Assembly (NCBI GenBank): GCA_041946865.1
Contig: JBHGBF010000185.1
Location: 1-11,575, forward strand
Direction: 5' to 3'
From: RPQK01 sp041946865
GTDB lineage: Bacteria > Acidobacteriota > UBA6911 > RPQK01
Length of the DNA stretch: 11,575 bases
Made by a program: the position numbers and the translations under genes. The notes beneath the pieces are model-generated. The model was not told where the DNA came from. It saw only the letters and a program-made list of their open reading frames with translations, and searched no databases. This document shows positions 1 through 5,660 of this stretch, piece after piece. How positions within the stretch are numbered: the first letter of the stretch is position 1; the number at the start of each line of letters is the position of its first letter.

Positions 1-76
1 AGCACCGGCCTCTCTCCTCGTTGCTGCCACACTCCGAACAAAAAACTGAGGGGTTACACAAACACCCGCATTGTCT

Positions 77-106
77 TTGACAGCCTCCGTCCCCGGCCGG
101 TATAAT
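77..106 (+). promoter_or_regulatory. Sigma-70-type promoter of the rplU-rpmA operon
   Basis: TTGACA (77-82) and TATAAT (101-106) both match the housekeeping consensus exactly, with an 18-bp spacer. Transcription would start near 113, giving a leader of about 57 nt before the rplU start at 170. Strong promoters are expected for ribosomal protein genes. I see no recognisable leader structure. Bases 1-76 hold no gene I can support. Confidence 0.85.
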
Positions 107-169
107 CGTCTTTTTCTAAAAACCGGGTAGAAGTCTGTGTAGGCATTGGGCAGCAAGGAGGCGGTCATC

Positions 170-499
170 TTGTACGCGATCATTAAGAGTGGCGGGAAGC
201 AATACCGAGTGACTGAAGGCGCAACCGTGGAGGTCGAGCGTCTGCCAGGGGAAGTCGGCCAGGAGGTGGAGTTCCGGGATGTCCTCTTCGTGAGCGACGA
301 TGAGACTGTCGCGGCAGGAAACCCGTCCCTGAACGGCGCTCGGGTGGTCGGCACTATCGTGGCCCAGAAGAGGGGCGACAAGGTGCTCGTCTTTAAGTTC
401 AAGAGAACGAAGATGTACCGCAAACTCCAAGGCCATCGGCAGAATCTGAGCGAGGTGGCGATTGCCCGGATCGAGCTTCCGCAAAAGGATAAAGAGTAA
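170..499 (+). CDS. rplU: 50S ribosomal protein L21
   Basis: Ribosomal protein L21, a 23S rRNA-binding protein of the large subunit, 109 aa (E. coli L21 is 103). The N-terminus reads MYAIIKSGGKQYRV, the family signature, and the C-terminal part has the basic FKFKRTKMYRKLQGHRQ stretch that contacts rRNA. The start is a TTG at 170, chosen because AAGGAGG (155-161) lies 8 nt upstream and the family begins at this residue. An in-frame TTG at 146 would add eight residues foreign to the family and would place the ribosome binding site inside the gene. rpmA follows after 3 nt, the standard rplU-rpmA pair. In many bacteria the gene upstream is an RNase E/G gene, but that lies outside the window. Confidence 0.97.
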   Translation: MYAIIKSGGKQYRVTEGATVEVERLPGEVGQEVEFRDVLFVSDDETVAAGNPSLNGARVVGTIVAQKRGDKVLVFKFKRTKMYRKLQGHRQNLSEVAIARIELPQKDKE

Positions 500-502
500 G
501 CT

Positions 503-763
503 ATGGCACACAAAAAAGGACTTGGCAGTTCAAGAAACGGCCGTGACAGTCACGCCCAGCGCCTCGGCGTCAAGCGCTTTTCCGGCCAACTGGTCAGCGG
601 GGGATCCATTCTTGTCCGCCAGCGCGGCACTCCCGTTAAGCCGGGACGCAACGTGGGACGGGGGAGCGACGATACGCTGTTTGCAAAGGTGACCGGGGTC
701 GTGGCGTTTCAGGACCGCGGCCGCAAAGGCCGCTTCGTCCATGTCATCCCCCAAAGCGAGTGA
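503..763 (+). CDS. rpmA: 50S ribosomal protein L27
   Basis: Ribosomal protein L27, 86 aa, the normal family length. Its N-terminal tail reaches the peptidyl transferase centre. MAHKKGLGSSRNGRDSHAQR at the start is the family signature, followed by LGVKRFSGQLV, VRQRGT and PGRNVGRGSDDTLFA. There is no cleavable N-terminal extension of the Firmicutes type, because the ATG directly precedes AHKKG. Within the usual RQRGTKFHPG block this protein has PVKPG, a mild variant. It lies 3 nt after rplU and is presumably co-transcribed and translationally coupled. The TGA stop falls inside the first unit of the 8-bp repeat array that follows. Confidence 0.97.
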   Translation: MAHKKGLGSSRNGRDSHAQRLGVKRFSGQLVSGGSILVRQRGTPVKPGRNVGRGSDDTLFAKVTGVVAFQDRGRKGRFVHVIPQSE

Positions 764-908
764 CACAGTGACAGGGTGACAAGGTGAGAGGGTGACGGGA
801 GCAGGGCCGAGAACCTATCGCGATAGTTCCTGGGAATCCGTTCGTGACGCGGGTGTGACCGACTCGCCCTCGTCACCTTGTCACCCTGTCACCCTGTCAC
901 CTTGTCAC
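760..908. repeat. Inverted arrays of 8-bp GTGACAGG-type repeats
   Basis: The left arm (760-799) is five head-to-tail 8-bp units, each starting GTGA, with consensus GTGACAGG or GTGACAAG. The right arm (869-908) is five units in opposite orientation (CCTGTCAC/CTTGTCAC). The arms can pair over about 40 nt with a few mismatches, leaving a 69-nt loop. The loop holds a 12-bp palindrome, CTATCGCGATAG (815-826). The rpmA stop codon is part of the first left unit. The array separates rpmA from obg. If transcribed it would form a large hairpin, possibly attenuating or protecting the mRNA. From general knowledge, 8-bp repeats of this kind recur in some GC-rich genomes; I cannot count copies here. Confidence 0.85.
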
Positions 909-925
909 ACGCGGTCACGCTCTTC

Positions 926-1927
926 ATGTTCGTCGATCATGCCAAGATATTCATCAAAGCCGGCTCAGGGGGGAACGGATGCCTGGCTTTCCGGCGGGAG
1001 AAATACGTGCCGAAGGGCGGCCCGAGCGGCGGCAACGGCGGACACGGCGGCAGTGTTTACCTGCGCAGCAATCCTCATCTGAATACTCTTCTCGGGTTTA
1101 AGTATCAGCAGCATTTTGAAGCCCAACGAGGTCGACACGGCGAAGGCAGCAATCGCCACGGCCGCGATGGCGAAGACCGCTACATAGACGTTCCCGTGGG
1201 CACGCAGGTCTATGATGAAGCGACAGGGGAACTGCTGTTCGACCTGGATCGGCCGGGCATGACCGTCCTGGCTGCCCAGGGAGGGCGTGGAGGCCGGGGC
1301 AACGCTTGCTTTGCCACGTCCACTAACCAGGCCCCCCGGCGGGTCGAACCGGGTCAGCGCGGGGAGGAGAAGGTTCTTGTCCTGGAGCTCAAGGTGCTGG
1401 CTGATGTCGGCCTGGTGGGCTACCCGAACGCCGGGAAATCGACGTTGATCTCGGTGATCTCCGCGGCCAGGCCGAAGATCGCCGGTTACCCTTTTACCAC
1501 CCTGACGCCGAACCTGGGAGTGGTCCAGTATGACGAATACTCCTCGTTCGTGGTCGCGGATATTCCCGGGCTGATCGAAGGCGCGCACGCGGGGAGCGGG
1601 CTTGGAGACCAGTTCCTCAGGCACGTGGAGCGAACGAAGATACTGGTTCAGCTCATCGATGTCAGCCATCTGGGTGATCCTGATCCGGTTCATGCTTACG
1701 AAACCATCTGTCACGAGCTGGAGTTGTACAGCCCGGAATTGATGAAAAAAAGACAGATTGTGGTCGCGTCGAAAATCGACGCGGTGGACCCGGACAGGCG
1801 AGCCAGGCTGGCGGCCTTCTGCCAGGCGGGCGGACTTCTCTTCCACGAAATCTCCGCCGCCACCGGCCGGGGGATCCGTGAGCTGAAGGATCGGCTTGTC
1901 CAGCAGCTCAAGGAGATTCAGCCGTGA
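926..1927 (+). CDS. obg: Obg-family GTPase (ObgE/CgtA)
   Basis: Obg GTPase, a large-subunit assembly and stress-response GTPase, 333 aa. The N-terminal glycine-rich Obg fold covers about residues 1-158 (VDHAKIFIKAGSGGNGC, GGPSGGNGGHGGSV, GGRGGRGNACF). The G domain follows, with G1 GYPNAGKST (165-173), switch-I FTTLTPN (190-196), G3 DIPGLIEG (212-219), G4 SKID (282-285) and G5 SAA (310-312). The protein ends right after the G domain, so the variable C-terminal OCT domain is absent, as in many Obg proteins. The ATG at 926 gives the family start MFVDHAKI. Upstream in-frame codons only translate the repeat array and are rejected. No clear Shine-Dalgarno sequence precedes the ATG. The last 4 nt overlap the nadD start. 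Confidence 0.97.
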   Translation: MFVDHAKIFIKAGSGGNGCLAFRREKYVPKGGPSGGNGGHGGSVYLRSNPHLNTLLGFKYQQHFEAQRGRHGEGSNRHGRDGEDRYIDVPVGTQVYDEATGELLFDLDRPGMTVLAAQGGRGGRGNACFATSTNQAPRRVEPGQRGEEKVLVLELKVLADVGLVGYPNAGKSTLISVISAARPKIAGYPFTTLTPNLGVVQYDEYSSFVVADIPGLIEGAHAGSGLGDQFLRHVERTKILVQLIDVSHLGDPDPVHAYETICHELELYSPELMKKRQIVVASKIDAVDPDRRARLAAFCQAGGLLFHEISAATGRGIRELKDRLVQQLKEIQP

Positions 1928-2583
1928 AGATCGGTATCCTGGGAGGCAGTTTCGACCCGATCCATAGCGCCCACGTTTACATCGGCTTGCGGCTGAGCGA
2001 GATTCTGCGGCTTGATCAGGTTTGGTTCGTGGTTGCCAACATTCCTCCGCACAAGGACAAAAGGACGGTCACCGGCGCCTTCCACCGCTATGCCATGACG
2101 GTTCTGGCCTTACAGGAGCACCGGGGGCTGCTGGCCTCGACCTGGGAGCTGGAGCGAGAAGGCCCCTCTTTCACGATCGAGACTCTCGAGTCGATGAAGA
2201 GCAACTGGCCGGGCGACCGGTTTTGCTTTATCGCGGGAAGCGACTCGCTGCGTGATCTCCACTCCTGGAAGGATTATGGTAAACTCCTGCTTGATAACTG
2301 CTGCGTTTTTGTGCAACGTCCGGGGTCCGAGGTGAATGTTGCCGAGTTACCTCTGGCCCAGCCGCTAAAGGAAGTGATACGACCGATTTGTTCAGAGACT
2401 CACCACGAGATACAGGCCGGCCGGTCTTTTCTGATCAACTTGGACCCTCCCCCCGTCAGTTCAACCGCGATCCGCGAGGCGTTTGCCTCTGGTCGAGCTT
2501 TGTCGCTGGACTGCTTATCCCCCGCAGTCCTGGAATACATAACCAAACACCGACTCTATGAAGACAACCCAGGCAGTTCTTAA
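1924..2583 (+). CDS. nadD: Nicotinate-nucleotide adenylyltransferase
   Basis: NadD makes deamido-NAD from nicotinate mononucleotide and ATP in NAD synthesis. It is 219 aa, a normal length (about 190-220). Nucleotidyltransferase motifs: GGSFDPIHSAH (7-17) with the catalytic-type His14 and His17, NIPPHK (39-44), TIETL (84-88), GSDSLRDLHSW (105-115) and the ATP-binding SSTAIR (179-184). Where many homologues have HxGH, this one has HSAH, a small deviation. The start is a GTG at 1924, overlapping the obg stop in a GTGA arrangement. AAGGAG 9 nt upstream supports it, so translation is coupled to obg. The 3' end overlaps rsfS by 26 nt. Confidence 0.96.
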   Translation: MKIGILGGSFDPIHSAHVYIGLRLSEILRLDQVWFVVANIPPHKDKRTVTGAFHRYAMTVLALQEHRGLLASTWELEREGPSFTIETLESMKSNWPGDRFCFIAGSDSLRDLHSWKDYGKLLLDNCCVFVQRPGSEVNVAELPLAQPLKEVIRPICSETHHEIQAGRSFLINLDPPPVSSTAIREAFASGRALSLDCLSPAVLEYITKHRLYEDNPGSS

Positions 2584-2917
2584 GAAGGTCTGCGAGACAA
2601 TTGACAGTAAGAAGGGCGAAGAAATCCTGGTTCTGGATGTCTCGAAGGTCTCGTCTTTCACCGATTTCTTTGTAATCTGCCACGGCTACAACGAGAGACA
2701 GAATCAGGCGATCTGCGATGGAATCATGGAGCGTCTCAAGAAAGAGGAGCGGATCAGTCCCAGCCACGTCGAGGGCTACCAGCAGGCGGAGTGGATTCTG
2801 ATGGATTATCTCGATTTCGTGATTCACATCTTCTCAATCCAGGCCAGACAGTTTTATAAACTCGAGAAGCTCTGGAGCGATGCTTCCGCCCTGCAGCCGA
2901 AAGCGCTGGGGGCCTGA
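2558..2917 (+). CDS. rsfS: Ribosomal silencing factor RsfS (YbeB/Iojap)
   Basis: RsfS binds L14 and blocks subunit joining, silencing ribosomes under starvation. It is 119 aa, typical of the family. Diagnostic segments: ILVLDVSKVSSFTDFFVICHG (about 23-43) and WILMDYLDFVIHIFS (79-93), ending in the FYKLEKLW block (98-105) that lies before the family C-terminus. The gene starts 26 nt inside nadD with no Shine-Dalgarno sequence, so it probably depends on ribosomes translating nadD. The nadD-rsfS pair is widely conserved. A poorly conserved tail of about 15 residues follows the fold. There is no obvious terminator after the gene, although the downstream spacer is structured. Confidence 0.95.
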   Translation: MKTTQAVLKKVCETIDSKKGEEILVLDVSKVSSFTDFFVICHGYNERQNQAICDGIMERLKKEERISPSHVEGYQQAEWILMDYLDFVIHIFSIQARQFYKLEKLWSDASALQPKALGA

Positions 2918-2931
2918 GGAAGAACAACAGA

Positions 2932-3095
2932 ATGGGGGCCATGGGGGCCAGGTCCGTAGGACCGACACGTTTGGCACGTTTGTAGAAACGACTGACGCCG
3001 ACGAACCAGGTCCGCGGGACTGCCACGTGGCCTCTGAAGGCGTGAAACCCGCTCTGGATTTGGGTCAGCGCGGGACGGCAAGAGCGTCGCTTGCC
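2932..3095. repeat. Small repeats and palindromes in the rsfS-rlmH spacer
   Basis: The 286-bp spacer 2918-3203 has no convincing gene. It contains a 9-bp tandem duplication ATGGGGGCC (2932-2949). A 23-bp degenerate direct repeat starts CCAGGTCCG and ends CACGT (2948-2970 and 3006-3028, 19 of 23 identical). In the first copy GGTCC-GTA-GGACC forms a small palindrome. There is also a perfect 10-bp palindrome GCCACGTGGC (3022-3031) and an inverted repeat GGCAAG/CTTGCC with a 7-nt loop (3077-3095). None is followed by a T-tract, so I do not call a terminator. Confidence 0.6.
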
Positions 3096-3164
3096 TCGTT
3101 CGTTGGCCCAAAGCCGTGGCTGAAGCCTCGCCGGATCAGAGCGGCCAGCGCCCGGCCCTTGCAC

Positions 3165-3191
3165 TTGCGGCGGTTTTAATTAACCTATAAT
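3165..3191 (+). promoter_or_regulatory. Probable promoter of rlmH
   Basis: TATAAT (3186-3191) is a perfect -10 hexamer in an AT-rich patch just after GC-rich sequence. The only -35 candidates are weak: TTGCGG (3165-3170, 15-bp spacer) or TTGCAC (3159-3164, 21-bp spacer). Transcription would start near 3198, only about 6 nt before the rlmH GTG, so the mRNA would be almost leaderless. This would separate rlmH transcription from the obg-nadD-rsfS block. Confidence 0.55.
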
Positions 3192-3203
3192 ATAGTTCGT
3201 TTC

Positions 3204-3671
3204 GTGCACTTCAGGTTTGTATGGATAGGCAGGACGCGAGATCGCCTCTTGTCTGAGCTTGAACACGGTTATCTGAAGCGCTTGAATCACCTGGTCCCGA
3301 GCGAGTTAACCTGGGTGCCCGAACTGAAGAAGGAGAATCATGGCCAGGTTAGCGCTTTGCTGGAGCGCGAGGCCCGGAGCCTTGAGCGGAGGATCAAGGA
3401 AACCTATCTGGTTGTCTTGGATGAAACCGGTCGTCAGTTCTCCAGCGAGGAGCTGTCTAGCGCGCTTGAAAAGCTGATGAACCGGGGCGTGCCGGAGGTC
3501 ACCTTCATGGTCGGCGGATATCGGGGGATACCCGACCAGATTAAGCAGGTGGCGGATCTCAAATGGTCACTGGGTAGGCTGACGTTACCGCATGAGCTTG
3601 CCCGAGTCGTGGTTCTCGAGCAGGTCTATCGATCCATGAGCATACTCAGAAGCCTGCCTTATCACAAATAG
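3204..3671 (+). CDS. rlmH: 23S rRNA (pseudouridine1915-N3)-methyltransferase RlmH
   Basis: RlmH is a small SPOUT methyltransferase that uses S-adenosylmethionine to methylate pseudouridine 1915 in helix 69 of 23S rRNA on assembled ribosomes. It has 155 aa, matching the family. Motifs: LDETGRQFSSEEL (71-83 region), the SAM-binding FMVGGYRG loop (near 100-107) and the C-terminal knot SLGRLTLPHELARVVVLEQVYRSMSI ending in LPYHK, which is almost invariant in RlmH. The GTG at 3204 gives the expected N-terminus (HFRFVWIGRTRD). No Shine-Dalgarno sequence precedes it, and the nearby ATG at 3221 is out of frame. Its position after rsfS is the common nadD-rsfS-rlmH order, here broken by a 286-bp spacer with its own promoter. 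Confidence 0.96.
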   Translation: MHFRFVWIGRTRDRLLSELEHGYLKRLNHLVPSELTWVPELKKENHGQVSALLEREARSLERRIKETYLVVLDETGRQFSSEELSSALEKLMNRGVPEVTFMVGGYRGIPDQIKQVADLKWSLGRLTLPHELARVVVLEQVYRSMSILRSLPYHK

Positions 3672-3692
3672 CAGACGGAGGTTCTTCACTAG

Positions 3693-4049
3693 ATGCAAGC
3701 CAAAGAGATTGATCGGTTCAGACAGATTTTGCAGGGGAAAAAGGCCGAACTTATCGCCCTCATCCAGAAGACCGAGAACTATGGTCGCGAAGCCGATAAC
3801 GAAAGCGAGACCATGGACATCGCCGATAAGGCAACAAGCTCCTATACGAAAGAGTTCATGTTCAGCAAAAGCAACAACGACCGGCAATTGATGCAGATGA
3901 TTACCGAAGCTTTGGCCAGGATCGAAGAGGGGGCCTTTGGCGAATGCCTCAACTGCGGCGAAGACGTCGAGATTCGCCGGCTCGAGGCGGTCCCCTGGGC
4001 CCGGCTCTGCAAGAATTGTCAGGAGCTCGCTGAGGAAGGCCGGATCTAG
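3693..4049 (+). CDS. DksA/TraR-family C4 zinc-finger protein
   Basis: A 118-aa member of the DksA/TraR family, whose members enter the RNA polymerase secondary channel and alter initiation, often with ppGpp. Residues 1-75 are helical, as expected for a coiled coil. At the predicted tip, MDIADKA carries the DxxDxA pattern (Asp42, Asp45, Ala47) that in E. coli DksA is needed for activity. The C-terminal zinc finger has four cysteines: C85/C88 (CLNC) and C106/C109 (CKNC), with the typical GEDVEIRRLEAVPWARLC between them. GGAGG (3677-3681) lies 11 nt before the ATG. It starts 22 nt after rlmH and is probably co-transcribed. It is shorter than E. coli DksA (151 aa), nearer to the YocK/TraR-like group. 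The exact paralogue is uncertain, so no symbol is given. Confidence 0.9.
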   Translation: MQAKEIDRFRQILQGKKAELIALIQKTENYGREADNESETMDIADKATSSYTKEFMFSKSNNDRQLMQMITEALARIEEGAFGECLNCGEDVEIRRLEAVPWARLCKNCQELAEEGRI

Positions 4050-4086
4050 CCTTTGCCCTTGAAAATTCCTTCGCAGATTTTCACGC

Positions 4087-4125
4087 AGCCGCGTTATAGA
4101 TAGTATGAGGATCTATAACGCGGCT
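4087..4125. promoter_or_regulatory. Perfect 15-bp inverted repeat around the comF start
   Basis: AGCCGCGTTATAGAT (4087-4101) is followed by the 9-nt loop AGTATGAGG and its exact reverse complement (4111-4125). The annotated comF ATG (4105-4107) lies in the loop. In RNA this hairpin would hold the initiation region. In DNA it would be a symmetrical operator overlapping possible -10 sequences (TATAGA 4095-4100, or TAGTAT 4101-4106 with TTTTCA 17 bp upstream at 4078-4083). No T-tract follows, so it is not a standard terminator. Confidence 0.7.
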
Positions 4126-4857
4126 CGTTGCTTGGTCGCCACTCTCCTGTTTCCCCAGGCCTGTGTGGTCTGCGGTGCCTGGGTCATCAACCCGCAGTTG
4201 AGTCCTCTGTGCCAAGGCTGTCTGGAAAAGCTCGAGAGGCACGACTGTCCGACATGTTACTACTGCGGTCTCGGCCTGCCAGGTGCGCTGGCAGATGCGT
4301 ATGCCGTTTGCGCGGTGTGCCGGTCCGAACCGCGCTCCTTTGACTGGGCGCGCTCGACCGGTCCTTACGAGGGACAGCTGAGGGAGGTGATCAGGAAATA
4401 CAAGTTCGACGGCTTTCAACGGCTGGCCTATCCGCTTGCCGAACGCATGCTTGCCGCTTACTCGTCCCACCGGGACCAGTTCGAAGCTTCGTGCATCGTT
4501 CCGGTTCCGCTCCACCCCAAGCGCAGAAGGGAACGCGGTTTTGATCAGACCTTGGCCTTGTCCAGCCTTCTCGCCTCGCGGTTGAAGCTTCCCGTCGTCC
4601 CGGTGGTCCGCCGGGTTCGGCACACGCTGCCGCAGTTCGGCCTGGACCGAAAGGAGAGGAAAATGAACGTGGCCAAGGCCTTCCAGATCTCAGGCGCCGA
4701 ACGAATTGCGAGCGCGCGAGTCCTGCTGGTCGACGATGTCATGACGACCGGGGCTACGGTCGATGAGATCTGCAGACTGCTGCGGGAGACCACTCAGGTA
4801 CGCGAGATCATGGTCCTGACGGCCGCTCGTGTCCAGCTGTTTCGCGATTGGTTCTAG
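4105..4857 (+). CDS. comF: ComF-family phosphoribosyltransferase-like protein
   Basis: A ComF/GntX-type protein of 250 aa, a normal length. An N-terminal cysteine-rich part has C20/C23 (CVVC), C36/C39 (CQGC), C51/C54 (CYYC) and C69/C72 (CAVC), likely binding zinc. The type I phosphoribosyltransferase fold follows: PVPLHPKRRRERGFDQ (133-148), QFGLDRKERKMNVAKAF (177-193) and the PRPP loop VLLVDDVMTTGAT (206-218). In naturally competent bacteria ComF is needed for DNA uptake; elsewhere its substrate is unknown, and no other competence gene is visible here. The ATG at 4105 has no Shine-Dalgarno sequence and sits in the loop of a perfect hairpin. TTG at 4132 (before VATLLFPQACVVCG, where many family members begin) is an alternative start. 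The TAG stop is inside a second perfect hairpin shared with the convergent gene. Confidence 0.9.
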   Translation: MRIYNAARCLVATLLFPQACVVCGAWVINPQLSPLCQGCLEKLERHDCPTCYYCGLGLPGALADAYAVCAVCRSEPRSFDWARSTGPYEGQLREVIRKYKFDGFQRLAYPLAERMLAAYSSHRDQFEASCIVPVPLHPKRRRERGFDQTLALSSLLASRLKLPVVPVVRRVRHTLPQFGLDRKERKMNVAKAFQISGAERIASARVLLVDDVMTTGATVDEICRLLRETTQVREIMVLTAARVQLFRDWF

Positions 4858-4901
4858 TGTCGTGGTGCGCAAACCCGTGGATTTGCGCACCACGACACTA
4901 G
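4854..4901. terminator. Perfect 20-bp hairpin between convergent comF and XRE genes
   Basis: CTAGTGTCGTGGTGCGCAAA (4854-4873), an 8-nt loop (4874-4881) and the exact reverse complement (4882-4901). The comF TAG (4855-4857) is in one arm and the stop of the minus-strand gene (4900-4898) is in the other, at mirror-image positions. The place and symmetry suggest a bidirectional transcription end or mRNA 3' protection. There is no U-tract on either side, so this is not a classical intrinsic terminator. It could instead be a dispersed palindromic element that landed here. Confidence 0.6.
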
Positions 4902-5419
4902 GTTTCCCCGATGCGCGGGCGGCCTGCTTTCCGAAGTGAGCTCAGGGGAACCGGCGCCGGATCAGTCGGTTGCGAGGGCAGCTGCTTTTCCTGACAATCG
5001 GACAGCGCCAGCAGGGACTTCATCACCACCGCAAGCGCATTGAAGATCTCTTTGTTGTCGCGCTGAAGCAGTGTATTGCAAAGGCGCAGGAGATCGAGTT
5101 GCTGCGGCGAATAGGTCTCGGCCTGCGACTTCGGCTTCCGGCCGCGGCCGGCAAAAAGCTGATTCATGATGCACCGGCCCGTAGGGGTAACCGGGCATCG
5201 CTCTCCCTGCACCTCGCCGGTTGGCTCCCGGTCCAGAAGAGCGGTAAGAGGCACGCCCAAAGCCTGGGATATCTTCCGGAGCGTCTTGATTGAGGGCGTG
5301 ATCCGGTCGTTTTCCAGACGCGACAGGTAGGACACGGCCAAACCCGAAATATTTGAGATTTCTCGCTGGCTGAGTTTGGACTGCAGCCGCAGTTTCAGAA
5401 TTTTCTTCCCTACATTCAT
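4898..5419 (-). CDS. XRE-family transcriptional regulator
   Basis: A 173-aa DNA-binding protein. An XRE/Cro-type helix-turn-helix covers residues 5-62: KILKLRLQSKLSQREIS, SYLSRLENDRITPSIKTL and ALGVPLTALLD. Two cysteines follow in a CPVTPTGRC segment (C75, C83). A basic GRGRKPK patch (91-97), a likely helical region (105-145) and a Pro-rich linker come next. The tail KAGRPRIGE (164-172) has the GRP core of an AT-hook. No ligand-binding domain is recognised. The ATG at 5419 has GAGAGG 11 nt upstream. The gene converges on comF and shares its hairpin end. Whether it controls comF, itself or distant genes cannot be seen. Family assignment is firm; function is unknown. Confidence 0.88.
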   Translation of the reverse strand: MNVGKKILKLRLQSKLSQREISNISGLAVSYLSRLENDRITPSIKTLRKISQALGVPLTALLDREPTGEVQGERCPVTPTGRCIMNQLFAGRGRKPKSQAETYSPQQLDLLRLCNTLLQRDNKEIFNALAVVMKSLLALSDCQEKQLPSQPTDPAPVPLSSLRKAGRPRIGET

Positions 5420-5475
5420 GAAGTTACGTGCCTCTCAACGGTGAATTTGACAGCGTTTACACGATAATCAAGCGT

Positions 5476-5506
5476 ATTCTAGAACACAAATTGCCTTTAA
5501 TGTAAA
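5476..5506 (-). promoter_or_regulatory. Possible promoter of the XRE gene
   Basis: On the minus strand, TTTACA (5506-5501) and TAGAAT (5481-5476) are separated by 19 bp, about 57 nt upstream of the start at 5419, in a locally AT-rich stretch. The spacer is 1-2 bp longer than ideal, so this is a weak call. Confidence 0.35.
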
Positions 5507-5529
5507 GAAAAAAGTGCGAACACCGCAGA

Positions 5530-5601
5530 AACTCGGGACTTGAACCGAGTTGTTTGTGATGGTAATAGCCGATGGGGACGCCGGCCGGTGCCACCCCGTC
5601 C
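5530..5601. other. Two hairpins in the non-coding gap 5420-5660
   Basis: The 241-bp gap between the divergent XRE and serine hydrolase genes has no supportable gene. It contains a 7-bp perfect stem AACTCGG/CCGAGTT with an 8-nt loop (5530-5551). A GC-rich fold follows, with GGACG (5576-5580) pairing CGTCC (5597-5601) around CCGGCCGG. On the minus strand the first hairpin reads GGTTCAAGTCC, like a tRNA T-arm, and 5573-5603 resembles a tRNA 5' region. No matching acceptor stem or anticodon arm can be drawn. TACAAT (5635-5640) may be a -10 for the next gene; its -35 is poor. Confidence 0.4.
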
Positions 5602-5660
5602 GCAAATTCCAGCGATAGGCGGCGCGGTTTGCACTACAATAGAGCCTTTCTTGAGGCGGG

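Noticed and set aside
146..169. Earlier TTG start for rplU
   Set aside because: It would put the AAGGAGG ribosome binding site inside the gene and add residues not found in L21.
760..908. CRISPR array
   Set aside because: The units are 8 bp with no spacers between them and are arranged as two opposing arms; no cas genes are nearby.
878..925. Upstream extension of obg giving 16 extra residues
   Set aside because: The extra codons only translate the 8-bp repeat array; Obg proteins start at MFVDHAKI, matching the ATG at 926.
965..1846. Long minus-strand open frame opposite obg
   Set aside because: It lies wholly antisense to a confidently identified gene and looks like no protein family; GC-rich codon bias commonly creates such frames.
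2880..3179. Open frames across the rsfS-rlmH spacer on both strands
   Set aside because: They have odd composition, no recognisable domains, no ribosome binding sites, and partly overlap the end of rsfS; repeats explain the sequence better.
5526..5603. Functional tRNA gene on the minus strand
   Set aside because: A T-arm-like hairpin is present, but the loop has an extra base and no acceptor or anticodon stem can be formed.
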